The notes under the pieces are model-generated. The model saw nothing but the letters and a program-made list of their open reading frames with translations, did not search any database and was not told the DNA's origin. This document shows positions 13,542 to 13,689 of a DNA stretch of 13,689 nt, one piece after another. Location of the stretch: contig DATLEZ010000139.1 of assembly GCA_035525055.1 (NCBI GenBank), forward strand, positions 1-13,689. The letters run 5' to 3'. Each line of letters begins with the position of its first letter. Position 1 is the first letter of the stretch. The DNA comes from DATEEG01 sp035525055 (lineage in GTDB: Bacteria; Actinomycetota; Acidimicrobiia; Spongiisociales; ZC4RG35). The translations under genes were made by a program, and so were the position numbers.

Positions 13542-13689
13542 CTAGTACGACGGTCCCAACCCGACGAGAAAATCGATGAGCTGGCTGGTGTCGTCGTCCG
13601 ACCAGTTGTCGGGTCGGGTGACTGCTATCCAGGCCTCGGCATTGGCCTGTTTGCTGTAGAGATGGCCATAGCCCTCGGGGATCGAGCCG
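13542..13689 (-). CDS. C-terminal end of an unidentified protein (runs off right edge)
   Basis: The last 48 codons of a minus-strand gene whose start is outside the window. The visible part runs GSIPEGYGHLYSKQANAEAW, then IAVTRPDNWSDDDTSQLIDF, and ends LVGLGPSY before TAG. The acidic, normal-looking composition (against an Arg/Gln-rich alternative frame) and the strong hairpin one base after the stop support a real gene. The pattern YSKQANAEAWIAVTRP could fit many enzymes; I do not recognise the family and assign no function. It is transcribed toward the serine hydrolase gene. Confidence 0.5.
   Translation of the reverse strand, partial: GSIPEGYGHLYSKQANAEAWIAVTRPDNWSDDDTSQLIDFLVGLGPSY

Noticed and set aside
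1..13689. CRISPR array, insertion sequence ends or toxin-antitoxin pair
   Set aside because: No regularly spaced repeats, no transposase with terminal inverted repeats and no adjacent small gene pair of known type were seen.

Overview
The window reads as chromosomal DNA of a GC-rich actinobacterium. The evidence is strong G/C use at third codon positions, a large ATP-dependent LuxR regulator (LAL type), an actinobacterial-style two-helix membrane protein, an AarF/UbiB protein with extra membrane helices, and several GTG/TTG starts. I suspect a lineage near the Acidimicrobiia, but only from general resemblance. No rRNA, tRNA, CRISPR array or intact mobile element was seen.

Left part (1-3953). 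A truncated MFS transporter gene leaves the left edge on the minus strand. Divergent from it is a 959-residue LAL regulator (430-3309, +). An 80-residue conserved-looking small protein follows (3433-3675, +). The same 14-bp motif (TCAGGGTGTTCTCC) lies upstream of both plus-strand genes. Between the small gene and the converging minus-strand operon is a short frameshifted stretch that resembles a decayed tyrosine recombinase.

Centre (3954-8207, minus strand). Six reading frames are packed so tightly that every junction overlaps. In order of transcription they are: a CPBP intramembrane protease, a 47-residue ORF, a two-helix membrane protein with an extracytoplasmic domain, an ABC ATPase, and two paralogous ABC-2 permeases. 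This looks like one translationally coupled operon for an exporter, with an integral-membrane protease at its head. The substrate cannot be told.

Right-centre (8208-9575). The C-terminal piece of a NarL-type response regulator, without its receiver domain, sits before the CPBP operon. A lipoprotein of the DUF2807/GIN family lies upstream of that. A second, shorter copy of the same regulator 3' end lies before the lipoprotein gene. Each regulator fragment is followed by the same 40-bp element (32/40 identical), which stands about 75-85 bp before the start codon of the next gene. This points to a duplicated regulator-plus-promoter unit whose regulator parts have since decayed.

Right part (9576-13689, minus strand). 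A membrane-embedded AarF/UbiB-family protein, a secreted then membrane-anchored class C beta-lactamase-fold serine hydrolase, and the C-terminal end of an unidentified gene followed by a perfect 7-bp hairpin. Most of the window is thus cell-envelope and membrane machinery with LuxR-type control.
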